DNA from: Pseudeuparius sepicola
Lineage: Eukaryota; Arthropoda; Insecta; Coleoptera; Anthribidae
DNA: 64,000 bases
Assembly: GCA_963920635.1 (NCBI GenBank)
Contig: OY987306.1
Span: 11,736,001-11,800,000 of the forward strand
Reading direction: 5' to 3'
A program made the translations under genes and the position numbers. This document shows, one piece after another, positions 31,733-42,633 of this stretch. The notes below the pieces were generated by a model. The model did no database searches, was not told the origin of the DNA, and saw only the letters and a list, made by a program, of their open reading frames with translations. Positions within the stretch are counted from its first letter, which is position 1; the number at the start of each line of letters is the position of its first letter.

Positions 31733-32830
31733 TCAATCAATCAATCAATCATTTATTGGTGATACAAGCATGAGAACACTTTTCACAAGTCATATACAAT
31801 TCTAAGATTAAAACAACACATATCTAAGAGTAAAAACCACCCATAGCAAGACTTAATACAATGAAACAAAATCTCACAAGTTGACAAATTTACAAGTAAA
31901 TTAAAAATGTATTAAAAATTTAAAAATGTATTAAAAATATGCAAGAAACAACATCTAGCGAGACGGACACATTTTTTTCTATTTACTAGTTTTAAAAAAC
32001 AATAAGACAGATACAAAAAGATGTCCATCCACCCAGGGAAACAGGCCCCCCACACCTCAACACCCCAAGCCGCTGAAATTATCACTAAAATATTCGTCCC
32101 CACTGTAGAAGGCCCTAGACTTCAGAATTGAATCTACTCACAGGCAAGCATCTCACAACGCCGGGGAGGACATTGTAAAACCTCAAAGAGTGGTAGGAGA
32201 CACCATCCCTCGACCTGAGCAATCTATGGAAGGACGGGTTTAGGTCATCCCTATCTCGGGTCTCATACATATGACAATCTCCCACCCTCTAGAACCACTG
32301 TAAATGCTCCCTAACGTACGCCAGACATTCCAATATATATATGCTTGGCAGAGTGAGCACGCCCAGCCTCACAAAGCTTTGACGGCAACAATCTCTATAT
32401 CTTAAACCATCGATGATCCTCACACACTTCCTCTGAACAGAGAAAAGCCTCTTAACATGAGGAGAGTGGCCCCATACCAAAACCGCATAGGTCGTCACAG
32501 GCTGGACCAAACTGTAGTATGCCGCAAGCAAGGTCTGATGCGACACACCTCCCATTAGACTCCTAAGCAGGAACATCCTCTTCGACAGGATTGCGCACTG
32601 CATATCAATGTGCGATTCCCAGCGCAATCCTCTATCTAGGGTGATTCCCAACACCTTGACACTGTTTTTTCTTTGCCTCCATCTCGTTTTAAACTGAAAG
32701 TCATTGACTGAGTCTTGGTTACATTCATACTCAGCCCATTGGCAGAGGGCCCCATCCATACTACTGTGCAATTTCTTCAAATCTGCATCTCTTTTCAGGA
32801 TCGTAGTATCATCAGCAAAATTAGATGTTG
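31733..32830 (-). pseudogene. 5'-truncated Jockey-like LINE inside the Academ-like element
   Basis: The minus strand starts at NFADDTTILKRDADLKKLHS (the F-A-D-D catalytic box of RT) and runs through VKVLGITLDRGLRWESHI, LVWGHSPHVKRLF and YRDCCRQSFVRLGVLTLPSI. An in-frame TAG follows near 32287, after which the frame continues RVGDCHMYETRDRDDLNPSF. The 3' end is AATAAATGATTGATTGATTGAT at 31735-31757 in reverse, a (TGAT)n tail. It separates the nuclease region from the Cys-rich tail. About 330 codons of the RT C-terminal half remain. Confidence 0.75.
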
Positions 32831-32870
32831 GCGTGCGGCTGACAATACCTAGGTGGAAGTGACAACAATT

Positions 32871-33735
32871 TCACTGCGGTGTTAAGCCTTGTTGACTTTG
32901 CAATTGATAGTTTTCAATGGATAATTCTGATTTAGGAGCTCCATATATTGTCAGAAGAACGCATAATCCATTTTCCAAAATTATCTCTACTGTACAAATT
33001 TCCTGCTTAAAAACTTCTGCAAATTGATGCAAGTCAGGGTGCCTCCTGAACATTTTAAGAACTCTTATTTTTCCTTTGCTAAAGAGTGCAGAGGTTGTGT
33101 CACCTCCAGTAATAGCATATAATAGCAACAGATGCCTTTTACAATTTGGAAAATTATTTAGGCTACAGAAGAGTAAGTCCTATTAGAAGAGCTAATAGAT
33201 CTACAACTTCAACATTAATAATAGTGCTGTTGTGTTGTGATTTCCCAAGTGTGTCGTCTCTACTATTAATATGTCAGCATCGCCCCTAACTTGTTTCACA
33301 GCTATGTTGATAGATTGTAGTTTGTACATTAGTATTGATATTAATCTAGTTCTATTTGAGTGGCTGGATAGGAATTTTTCTTGGCTGAGGGTCACTTGCA
33401 TCGCCTCGTCAAAATGACCTCTACTGATCCAAAAATTGAAGCAGTTCGTCGAAGTTGTTCCATTGCTTTTATATTATTGTCAGTGTATCCATCAAAGACA
33501 ACCATTAAGTTGGAGCCAAAATGTTTTTGTAGATAATCAACATATCTTTTGATAATACAATGAAAAGTATCGGCATTTTGCCATATTACACGGTGCAGCA
33601 GGAAACCACCATCAATTACATAAGCAACTTTATCAGCAGGTATTTGATCACACCGAGACTCGAAGCATTTATAGATTATTCATTTAGGAAGTTTTCCACA
33701 TGCCTGCATCAACAAAGAGTGCCACCTCATTCTTA
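32871..33735 (-). pseudogene. XPG/FEN1-like (PIN superfamily) nuclease of the Academ-like element
   Basis: Read from high to low coordinates in three or more frames: VIDGGFLLHRVIW, MVVFDGYTDNN, LSQEKFLSSHSNRTR, VKQVRGDADILIVETT, EVVDLLALLIGLT and YAITGGDTTSALFSKGKIR. These line up in order with the acidic motifs of FEN1/XPG nucleases (an N-terminal Asp, FDG, an acidic pair, D.D, and GCD). The last one here is GGD instead of GCD, keeping the Asp. Frameshifts and stops near 33400 and 33180 show it is dead. The family occurs in many insect genomes as uncharacterised proteins. The nuclease role is inferred from the motif order. Confidence 0.55.
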
Positions 33736-34167
33736 CTTGACTTAATTTTTGACAGTCAAATTGTCCGAAACTTTATTGTGGAGACATAAGGTGTGGCACG
33801 CCTTGCTAATTTACGCCTAATTTATCTGCGACTTATTTAATGAACCATTGGTTGTATGGAAAATACTTATATAACTTTTTTATAGAGAATTTCTTGTTTA
33901 TTTTTTGTAATAAGTAACGCAAAAAGTCATACGACTCATGAAACGCGAGATATTTGAGAAAATAAGAGTTTTATGACCCTTGACCTTAAATAACTAAAAA
34001 CGCAAGCGTGATATTGATGGGAACTTTTTAGACGTTGCTTCCAAGGTAAAAATAAAGGTGTATGCAAATTTTAGGCTCACTTGGATTTTTTTAGCAGATG
34101 CTGCTTTTTCCCGCCTAATATATAGATACCTGGACTATAAGCAGAAAACTTTACTTTTTTATTAAAG

Positions 34168-34310
34168 GTGTGGAAGAAATGGTGTCACGCAGTTCACAGG
34201 AATGATTTAGTGGATGTTAAAGGCTACCAGGAAAGACACAAGTTCAGAGTGTATGACATTCATTTTCCATAAGATGCCAAGTTTGAATCAACAAAAATCA
34301 CACAAATCTG
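34168..34310 (+). pseudogene. THAP-domain exon 2, inactivated
   Basis: It follows ATTAAAG (acceptor) and continues exon 1 in phase 0: VWKKWCHAVHRNDLVDVKGY, then FRVYDIHFP, TAA and DAKFESTKIT. THAP fingers need a final C-x2-H; here the Cys codon reads Tyr (Y-D-I-H), and the Lys after HFP has become a stop. Both changes abolish the finger. Position, phase and orientation fit exon 1 at 29776, with the Academ-like element in the intron between. Confidence 0.55.
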
Positions 34311-34378
34311 AAATTTCATGCTGTGCCTACTTTATATCTTGAAGGTATAATATTTTTTTAAAAGATGTAATATGTTTA

Positions 34379-35080
34379 TACAGGGTGTAAATGAATAAGT
34401 GCGAAAAAAGTCAAGTGGTGAATCTTTGAGTGATTCTAAGATGACAAGTTTATAATAAACATAGGTCCGGTAATGCTTCCTTTTCAAGATACACAGGGTG
34501 TCAAACTCTTCTTAAAAAATCGCTTTTTCGTAAATATCTTAATAATCGTTTAGCCGATTTTGTTGAAATTTGGCAGTGTTATTTATGGTAGAAAGAGGCT
34601 ATTTTAACCCCTTCTAGATTAAAATTATTAAGTACAGCGGCGTCCCGAGGGCATCTTATCCAATAATTTTGTAAAAAAATGTGTGCCACTGACTTTTAAA
34701 AACTTTTTTTTTTCGCATTCAGCAACTAAAAATACAACTTTTTTGTCTCTTAAATTATTCTCGTATCTCGCTTGGTTTTTGAGAAAAAAAATCACTTTAT
34801 TGCATGTCTCTGGGACAACATAATAAAAAATTAAAACTACCAATTAACAAAAACTAGGGTATACCCGATATTTTTTCCATATTAATAGTTTATTCTAGTC
34901 TTAAAATTTGCTATAAACGCTAATGCTAGCTATAATTTTTTTTTGTTTTATCATAACAATTATTAAAAAATGTTTGAAAACGAAGCATTGGCGGACCTAT
35001 GTTTATATAGACTTGGTCTTAGAATCACTCAAAGATTCACCCCTTGAATTTTTTCGCACTTATTCATTTACACCCTGTAT
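34379..35080. mobile_element. 0.7-kb TIR element with ACAGGGTG ends
   Basis: Starts TACAGGGTGTAAATGAATAA and ends with the reverse complement, flanked by TA. The terminal arms of about 65 bases continue GTGCGAAAAA and GAATCTTTGAGTGATTCTAA. The interior is AT-rich and non-coding. A mariner-type non-autonomous element. Confidence 0.7.
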
Positions 35081-35654
35081 ATCTACATTGTAATAATAGG
35101 TACAATGCATGTATTAGATCTTTAACGATAGTTCTGAATTCAGCATGTTCCAAATTAGTAAATGTTCATATTATTATTTACCGAATAGCCGGGATTTCCC
35201 AGGTTACGGATTCAGGTATTATTTTGCTTCATATTTTTGTATGGTATATAAAATATATCTATAATAAATTTTGGTTTATTGTAAAGAATAATCATTATTC
35301 TTTGGAAACCTTCATTTTATTATACTGTATTATCTCTTCCTAGGTATCAGGTAATAAATCATTTGGTATTCCTACCAACATTTATGACCCACATACTAAT
35401 TTCTGTTCTTAACTGCTCTCTTTTTTTTGTAGATTCTCGTTTTATGCAAATATATAATTCATTTGGGAGAATTAAAATAAATTATTCACTTATAATGTGA
35501 TTACAGTTTTTATTGGATGGATGCTCATGAAAATTTATCTAATGTCAAATTAATTTATATTTTGGAATCAATTAAAACCCTTATTTTGAGCCTGTGTAAA
35601 TAATAATACATAATTAATAATTTTTATAGTGTGTAATTTGTTTCTATTTTATAG

Positions 35655-35729
35655 AAAGCATTGATTTAGAGACCACAATGTCTCCCATACCATCCACAAG
35701 TGCTGTGCCTGATTCTGTACATCATAAAG
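35655..35729 (+). CDS. Possible linker exon of the THAP/P-element gene
   Basis: A 75-base stretch bounded by TTTTATAG and AAAG|GTATTT. It reads SIDLETTMSPIPSTSAVPDS in one open frame, a Ser/Pro-rich segment like the linkers of THAP proteins. It has the same orientation as the THAP exons at 29776 and 34168 and the P-element core at 42634. No domain supports it; the evidence is splice context and frame only. Confidence 0.3.
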
Positions 35730-35942
35730 GTATTTTTTATATTTCTTTTATATGTACCTACTGTATATAAAGGATCTTCCAGAAACGAGTGCCATCATAC
35801 ATAGTCGTAGTACTGATTTCATTCATGTTTGGCATGTTTGGTAGAAAATTATTGTGCATGACCTGATATGGTATGTTCAGTAAAGCTATTAGGGGGCGTC
35901 TCTGGCGCACATACCGCCTGACGTTTTTTAAATAAATTTTGC

Positions 35943-37099
35943 TTTGGGGCTCTTTATTTTGAGCTTTGCACAAATCAAAAACACGGGCCTCTTAATTTTT
36001 TGTGCTTATATGGCTCTGTATATGGTGGCACTCATTTCTGGGACACCCTGTATCCAGTGTGGAACTGAATCATGGTACACCCCACTTTTTTCCCTTGTTT
36101 TTTGAGATACAATTTTGAAATTTGGCATGTCGATGTTACTTTATAAATGTCACTTTTTGACGTGTAAATTCATTTATTTCCGCTTCCGGTTTTACCGGAA
36201 GTGACATTCAGTTTTGTTTTTTAAATGGAACACCCTGTATATTATTTAAGTTTCGGATTCTCCTCAATGTACTGAAACCAACGATGCCTCACAAGTGACA
36301 TTTTGGCTGACAGAAAGTGGTTTTTCTTTAACTTATTTGGATTTGCAATCATAAACTAAAGGTGGCTATGAAACAAATGAACTTCGACAAACTGAACACC
36401 TTTAATGAACTGTCAAACCGTCTGTCTACAGAAAAGTACTTCTCTTATAATAAACTACGGTATCAATGTGTTGTCAATTAAAACAACTGCAAAAATAGTG
36501 TTTGCAAAATGCCGCAAACTTACACAAGATCAGAAAAAGTGGATATGTTGAATCCAAAAATGCATTCAAGTGAATGGCGGGCATTTCGAACACTTACTAT
36601 AAAATCGGTTCAGAGTTGCCATTTGTTCGTATTGACATTGTTTTCAATAAATATTTGATGTTAAAATTTCATAGCCACCTTTATAGTTTATTATTGCAAA
36701 TCCAAATAAGTTAAAGAAAAACCACTTTCTGTCAGCCAAAATGTCACTTGTGAGGCATCGTTGGTTTCAGTACATCGAGGAGAATCCGAAACTTAAATAA
36801 TATACAGGGTGTTCCATTTAAAAAACAAAACTGAATGTCACTTCCGGTAAAACCGGAAGCGGAAATAAATGAATTTACACGTCAAAAAGTGACATTTATA
36901 AAGTAACATCGACATGCCAAATTTCAAAATTGTATCTCAAAAAACAAGGGAAAAAAGTGGGGTGTACCATGATTCAGTTCCACACTGGATACAGGGTGTC
37001 CCAGAAATGAGTGCCACCATATACAGAGCCATATAAGCACAAAAAATTAAGAGGCCCGTGTTTTTGATTTGTGCAAAGCTCAAAATAAAGAGCCCCAAA
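35943..37099. mobile_element. 1.16-kb palindrome
   Basis: Arms 35943-36374 and 36668-37099 (about 430 bases each, nearly perfect) are centred at 36521 around a 293-base loop. The arms contain several ACAGGGTG/CACCCTGT ends (about 36045, 36230, 36805, 36985), so they are themselves built of smaller TA-flanked elements. From 37100 a further partial copy (37100-37285) repeats the CATTCAAGTGAATGGCGGG loop sequence and the arm next to it. Confidence 0.8.
36510..36551 (+). pseudogene. Mariner transposase start remnant in the palindrome loop
   Basis: ATG then PQTYTRSEKVDML, the opening of a mariner-like family whose N-terminus carries a SEKVDML.-type motif. The reading then passes abruptly into non-matching sequence (NPKMHSSEW). 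It is only 14 convincing codons, so this may be a deletion derivative that kept the start of its gene. Confidence 0.35.
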
Positions 37100-37285
37100 T
37101 GCATTCAAGTGAATGGCGGGCATTTCGAACACTTACTTCCGGTAAAACCGGAAGCGGAAATAAATGAATTTACACGTCAAAAAGTGACATTTATAAAGTA
37201 ACATCGACATGCCAAATTTCAAAATTGTATCTCAAAAAACAAGGGAAAAATTGGGGTGTACCATGATTCAGTTCCACCCTGTATA

Positions 37286-38020
37286 TCTACTCACTTGTTT
37301 TATATTGCTTGCTTATGGGCCTTTTGAATCTGTCAGTTCAGTTGTCAGTTCCGTTTCAGTCTTAGCACAGAATAAATAACTTTGCAACAGAAGCCTCCTT
37401 TCGGACATGTGTCAAAAATAAGCGAGTCTCCAGTTCAATTTGCAGATAGACAGTCTTTTAAGTATAAATTTGGCTCTAATACAATCTCTTTGCTTTGTAG
37501 ATTCACTTAAATCAAATGAAATGCATATTATTCATGTCTTTAGAAAATATTTCGCTAAGAAGCGAGTCTCCTTTTGACAAATGTCGCTAAGGAATTGTCT
37601 GTATTACTCGTTAGTCTGTGGTATCAGTTAAACTGACGTCTAAAGGCTCTTTTACATGATCAAGTCAGTTTCATGTCAGTCTCGATGTCAGTTTATGTGA
37701 TGTCGAAGCGCTGCATTTACACGATTAAACATCAGTTCTCATTTCTGTTCATATTCTCATTTCAGTGCTGCCTTTTAGACACTAGTTTAACTCATACGTA
37801 AACGGAACTGATAACTGAACTGGCCTGGTAAAAGGCCCTTTATTGAGACCTCAACCTCAACGTTCTGGTTGCTGCACACCTGTTCATAACGGAACATTTG
37901 ATCAATATTTTCAATACTCTTATTTTTCTTTTGCAAAATTTGATGGTTGTATTATACGAAGCATTTGGACTAAACGAAAAAAGCTGGATTACAAGCAAGA
38001 GATACACAAAAACGACTGGG
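37286..38020. other. No recognisable gene
   Basis: Rich in TCAGTT/TGTCAGTT motifs at about 37330-37760. AAAGGCTCTTTTACATGATC near 37643 and the inverted GGTAAAAGGCCCTTTA near 37828 could be the ends of a MITE of about 200 bases. No coding sequence is recognised. Confidence 0.3.
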
Positions 38021-38022
38021 AA

Positions 38023-39636
38023 TATACAGGGTGAGTTTTTTTTGATGATCAGTATGGGGATCTCGGAAACTAGCGCAGATAGAAGGAAGGTTAAATGGGG
38101 AAAGAATTGCAGTTTTGTGGGCCCAATTTAACGCACCTTTTGTTTTTTTTTAAGTCGTGGCTTACTACTCAGATATGTTGAAAAAACGAATTTTTGGCGA
38201 TTTATTCTAATCCGTCTAGCTTCGTTGTTTCTAATTTTAGATAAAAAGTGTATATACCAAAGTTGGAGGGAATTGTGTCCCCAATGTGGTTAGCATGTCC
38301 TACTTTCCGTGACAGCTATCTTTTTCGAGATATGGCACAAACTTGTATTTTTTTTTTAAATGGAGACCATAGTTGGCCATTGTTAGGGTTTCCAGTCCTG
38401 GGATTTAGTACCGGGATTGTCCCGGTATTTTATCCAAAAAGTGTGGTCCCGGGATTTTCCTCAAATTTTTTTTATTACGTCATAAACACACCACCATTGA
38501 ATGGCCTATAGGCCAACCGGGCCTACACAACGCAACTGAACGGTTAGGATAGTAATTCCTCTGAAATCCTAAAGAACTAGGGTAGGGTTCGTAGGGGCAT
38601 AAATGTTATTCCGGCATTGGTGTAAATGAAAATATTTCATTTTTATATACTTTTTCTTACATAATTTGTTGTAAAGAAACAAAATTTTGATTTCGGGACC
38701 ATTTTTCGGGACTAGTACCGGGACTTAAAATTTGGGACCAAAGTCCCGAATACCTTTTCGGTCCCGGGATTTGGGAACCCTAGCCTATCTCGAAAATGGC
38801 ACTTTGATATTTAAACTTTTTATCTAAAATTAGAAATACCGAAACTAGGTGGATTAGAATAAATCGCCAAAATTTCGTTTTTTCTAAATATCTAGTAAGT
38901 CAAGACTTTTTTCAAAAATCCACAAGTCACGTTAAATTGGGCCCACAAGACTCCAATTCTTTCCAATTTAAAGTGCCTTGTGGATTTTTGAAAAAAGTAA
39001 TGGCTTACTAAATATTAAAAAAAACTAAATTTTTCTGATTTATTCTAATCTAGCTTCGTTGTTTCTGGTTTTAGAAAAAAAAAATGTAAATAACAAAGTT
39101 GGAGGGAATTTTGTCCCCAATGCGATTATCATGTCCTAATTTCCGTGACAGCTACCAGCTGCCATTTTCGAGATATGACACAAACTTGTGTTTTTTTTAA
39201 TGGAAACCATATAGTTATTTCCGTTATTTTTCTGAATAACCATATCGGGTATTATATCATTGGAAAGCTCTAAAAATGCCTTATTTTTTGAGACCATGGC
39301 CAACTATGGTTTCCATTTAAAAAAACACAAGTTTGTGTCATATCTCGAAAATGATAGCTGTTACGGAAAGTAGGACATGCTAACCGCATTCCTTCCAACT
39401 TTGGTATTTACACTTTTTATCCAAAATTAGAAACAAGGGATCTAGACGGATTAGAATAAATCGCCAAAATTTCGTTTTTTTCAAAATATCTAGTAAGCCA
39501 TGACTTTTTTGAAAAATCCACAAGGTGCATTAAATTGGGCCTACAAAACTGCAATTCTTTCCCCATTTAACCTTCCTTCTATCTCCGCTAGTTTCTGAGA
39601 TCCCCTTACTGATCATAGAAAAACTCACCCTGTATA
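38023..39636. mobile_element. 1.6-kb foldback with nested palindromes
   Basis: Starts TATACAGGGTGAGTTTTT and ends with the reverse complement. The arms include GGGATCTCGGAAACTAGCG and AAGGTTAAATGGGGAAAG. The interior repeats the same motifs again (TTTAAATGGA.ACCATAGTTGG; ATTTTCGAGATAT) in both orientations, so it is a palindrome of palindromes. One nested MITE interrupts the left half. Non-coding. Confidence 0.75.
38384..38782. mobile_element. 399-bp hAT-like MITE inside the foldback
   Basis: Ends TAGGGTTTCCAGTCCTGGGA and the inverted TCCCGGGATTTGGGAACCCTA. The interior repeats GTACCGGGA/TCCCGGTA. TAGGGTT ends are common among hAT MITEs, but the flanks (GCCATTGT and GCCTATCT) do not form a clear 8-bp duplication. 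The matching position on the opposite arm lacks it. Confidence 0.55.
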
Positions 39637-39693
39637 AGTCGAATTTTCACTAGCACTAGTTCTGTTTTGTCTTCCTGTATACAGGCTGTCCCT

Positions 39694-41357
39694 TATAGTA
39701 CAGTAAAATTGGGCCAAAACCCAAACATAAAAGAAAGTTCTTTCTAGCGCGAAATAATTCCATACCCTACTAAGAGTTAGTACTAAAAAGTTACACCACC
39801 ACCAGCGTCGGGTTTCGGGGGGAGGGGGTGAAAAGGGCAGGAAATTCTTATTTTTCACAGTTTTGCGTGAATATCTAGTAAACTATGAGGTTTAGCGCAA
39901 ACGTCATCCTATACGCAAATGATATACATTAAATTCCGAACAAGAATTGTTATATACAGAATTATGGTAAAGTGAACGGTTTCCATGATATGGAGGGGTA
40001 AAGATTTCTTTGTTTTTATTTCACGTAGTTTTTGTTGAAAAAACTTAAAATGATTAAAGTATAAATTAGTAACTGAATAATGTACGTAGAATATATATAT
40101 AGATACATATTACACCCATAGATTGTTATTTTTTGTCACAACATAACCTCATAAGTATATGACTGTAAATGTGTCCAATACACGTTAGTAGCCTTAGTTA
40201 ATTTGTACTCACTTTTTGCCCTCATTCATTATAGCCTTCTGATTTCCATTCATTCTTTTATGTCAAATCATTCCCATATCTAATTTGTCCTTAGCTTGTA
40301 AAAATGAGAAAGTCATGAATAGGAAGCTGTGAAAAACAAGAAAATATATTAAACAATCTATACTGAAAAAATGGGAGGGAAATCAAAATAATACAAAAGG
40401 TTATAAGTTTTAGGTGAATCATTAATTGCGTTATCAGTCAGCACCAAATAGTTCACTCGGGCTGGTGAGAGGAAACAAATCTTCATGTTCTTCGTCCACT
40501 TGAGAATCATCATTTCATCATCGTCGTCCATGATTACAGTATCTCTGTTGAGACATGCAAGTCCTAAGCAATTGCTGCACATACTTGAATAATTGAGACC
40601 ACTTCTTCGACACTCGCAGTTTTGGACACATCCATCTCTGCAGAAGCATACGATGAGGATTGTTTATTATATATTTTCTTGTTTTTCACATGAGCTTCCT
40701 ATTCATGACTCCCTCATTTTTACAAGCTAAGGACAAATTAGATATGGGAATGATTTGACATAAAAGAACGAATGGAAATCAGAGCGCTATAATGAATGAG
40801 GGCAAAAAGTGAGTACAAATTAACTAAGGCTACTAACTTGTATTGGAGATATTTACAGTCATATACTTATGAGGTTATGTTGTGACGAAAAATAACAATC
40901 TATGGGTGTAATATGTATCTATATATGCATAGATATATCTATATATATTCTACATACATTATTCAGTTACTAATTTATACTGTATTCATTTTAAGTTTTT
41001 TTCAACAAAAACTACGTGAAATAAAAACAAAGAAATCTTTACCCCTCCATATCTTGGAAACCGTTCGCTTTACCATAATTCTGTATATAACAATTCTTGT
41101 TCGGAATTTAATGTATATCATTTGCGTATAGGATGACGTTTGCGCTAAACCTCATAGTTTACTAGATATTCACACAAAACTGTGAAAAATAAGAATTTCC
41201 TGCCCTTTTCACCCCCTCCCCCGAAACCCGACGCTGGTGGTGGTGTAACTTTTTAGTACTAACTCTTAGGAGGGTATGGAACTATTTCGCGCTAGAAATA
41301 ACTTTTTTTTTTATGTTTGGGTTTGGCCTAATTTTGTGTTAGTTTTACTGTACTATT
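39694..41357. mobile_element. 1.66-kb giant palindrome enclosing a Cys-rich coding fragment
   Basis: Arms of about 660 bases (39694-40350 and 40665-41357) run from TAGTACAGTAAAA to its inverse with few mismatches. Blocks include AACCCAAACATAAA, CCACCACCAGCGTCGGGTTT, GGAGGGGGTGAAAAGGGCAG and TTGTCACAACATAACCTCAT. TTA flanks both ends (3-bp duplication), or TA if the ends are read one base in. The unpaired centre (about 300 bases) encodes, on the minus strand, a CXC-type Cys-rich segment. Confidence 0.75.
40358..40655 (-). pseudogene. CXC/Cys8-type Cys-rich fragment in the palindrome centre
   Basis: The minus frame upstream of the ATG at 40582 reads TILIVCFCRDGC, VQNCECRRSGLNYSSMCSNC and LGLACLNRDTVIMDDDDEM. 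Eight or more Cys in the order C-x-C...C...C-x-C-R-R-x-G-L...C-x2-C...C match the Cys-rich tail of the nuclease family at 31290-33735; one Cys after GLN is Tyr. The open frame stops at 40358. It lies exactly in the unpaired spacer of the palindrome, so it is either the last coding remnant of an Academ-like autonomous element or a captured piece of one. Confidence 0.55.
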
Positions 41358-41502
41358 AATAATGATAGCTAGATTAACAATATGTTGCTCACACCAAAAT
41401 AATGCGAATGTGTCAAAGTCATTCTTTTTAGAAATTTTATAACTAGTGCCTTGAAATGAATGAAAAACTTTGGTTCGGCTTTTGGACTGTGTTTATTTCA
41501 TG

Positions 41503-42385
41503 TCTTAATTTTTTCCCATTAAGTTGAGAAAATGATATCGGCCAAGTGGCCGCCGGCAGAAGTGATGACCATATGGGCCCAATTTATGGCATTTTCCATC
41601 ACTCTTGCCAGAACTTCCGGCGATAGGTTCACGCATTCTTGAGGGATATTCTATTTAAGAGCTTCAAGAGTCTGGGGCTTGTTGACACCGACTCGTGAAT
41701 TCAAGAAACTCCGCAAAAAGAAGTCTGGAACGGTTAACCTGGCGATCTTGCCGGCCAGTGCAAATCACCAAAACGAGAGATTAGGCGACCCGGAAATGCA
41801 GCCGTCCGAATTTCGGTTGTGGCTCGTGCAGTATGCGCCGTTGCTCCATCCTGTTGGAACCACATGTTCTCCAGTTCCAATTCATCCAATTGAGGAAGGA
41901 GAAAGTCGTTGAGCATGGCTCTGTAGAGCTCGGAGTCCACCAGTAGTCGTTTGGCCCGATGATGCCCTCCAGCGTAAACAGCACACCATGCAGTAACTTT
42001 GAGCGGGTGTAATGACTCTTCGTGGGTTATACGGGGATTTTCGGTGGCCCAGAAGCGATAATTCTGTTTATTCACATACCCACAGAGATGGAAATAGGCC
42101 TCGTCACTCATAATGATTTTCGATGAAAAGTTGTCTTCCTCGTGGTCGAGATTCAGGATAGCTTGAGGTTACACACGCTTGGCGGTCAACAGCTAATAGC
42201 AGACTAACAGCTGATGTACTGTCTGCATTTTGTAAGGAAACCTCTTCAAGTCTTTCACCAAAATTATCTGTAAAGACCACCGATTGATGCCCAATTGTGT
42301 GGCACATCGACTGGTTGATACTCCGGTGTCTTCTGCTTCATCTTCAGCCACAGCCACGATATTCTCAGCAGAATGGCTGGAATAC
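41503..42385 (-). pseudogene. Mariner transposase, frameshifted
   Basis: Minus strand, in order: HTH remnant DTGVSTSRCATQLGINRWSL and KDLKRFPYKMQTVHQLL, then after stops SSKIIMSDEAYFHLCGYVNK (first catalytic Asp), VTAWCAVYAGG, MWFQQDGATAHTAR (second Asp) and WPARSP. There one missing base removes the third Asp from frame; the reading continues LTVPDFFLRSFLNSRV and VLARVMENAINWAHMV. An additional stop lies near 41655. The family is one of the commonest insect mariners. Not functional. Confidence 0.8.
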
Positions 42386-42606
42386 TTGTGGAATGCCCAG
42401 ACTATCTAAAAGCTAAAGTGAATCCACGAGCACTAAATTTCATCAATTGCCAATTGAGATTGTTAAGAAAAATGCCAGACGTCGCCGTTTTACATTTAAC
42501 GACAAGTGTTTGCTCTCTTTTTATTAAAACAATGACTTGGAGTATACAAGACCTTAAGGTATACATTTGCTTTACCGCCCAGAAAGACTTTAATGAACAT
42601 CTTTGA
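42386..42606 (+). pseudogene. Degenerate P-element core, tandem copy
   Basis: VECPDYLKAK at the start and, in several frames, the same coding sequence as the better copy 370 bases downstream. CCGCCCAGAAAGACTTTAAT occurs in both, as does CCCAGACTATCTAAAAGC. Closely spaced partial tandem duplication with heavy decay. Confidence 0.6.
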
Positions 42607-42633
42607 ATACACCTTCTGAGAAGTGCCGGTGTT

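Larger units (their letters stand above)
30460..34130 (-). mobile_element. Academ-like DNA transposon remnant
   Basis: Inverted arms: left 30463-30570 plus 31035-31220, right 33845-34125. Shared blocks include AAAAAATCCAAGTGAGC, the AATATC.C.CTTGCGTTT block, and CATGACTTTTTTGGTTA with ATAAGTATTTTCC-type ends, about 280 bases of arm in total. The left arm is split by about 460 bases. Between the arms on the minus strand lie an XPG/FEN1-like nuclease region and a Cys-rich tail. Academ elements are known for an XPG-type nuclease and a Cys8 zinc finger, which is why this name is proposed. A LINE fragment sits inside. Confidence 0.55.

Noticed and set aside
34379..41357. Palindromes as assembly artefacts
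   Set aside because: Possible for any single one, but arms carry mismatches, one arm often holds an insertion the other lacks, and TA or longer duplications flank them, so most are taken as real.
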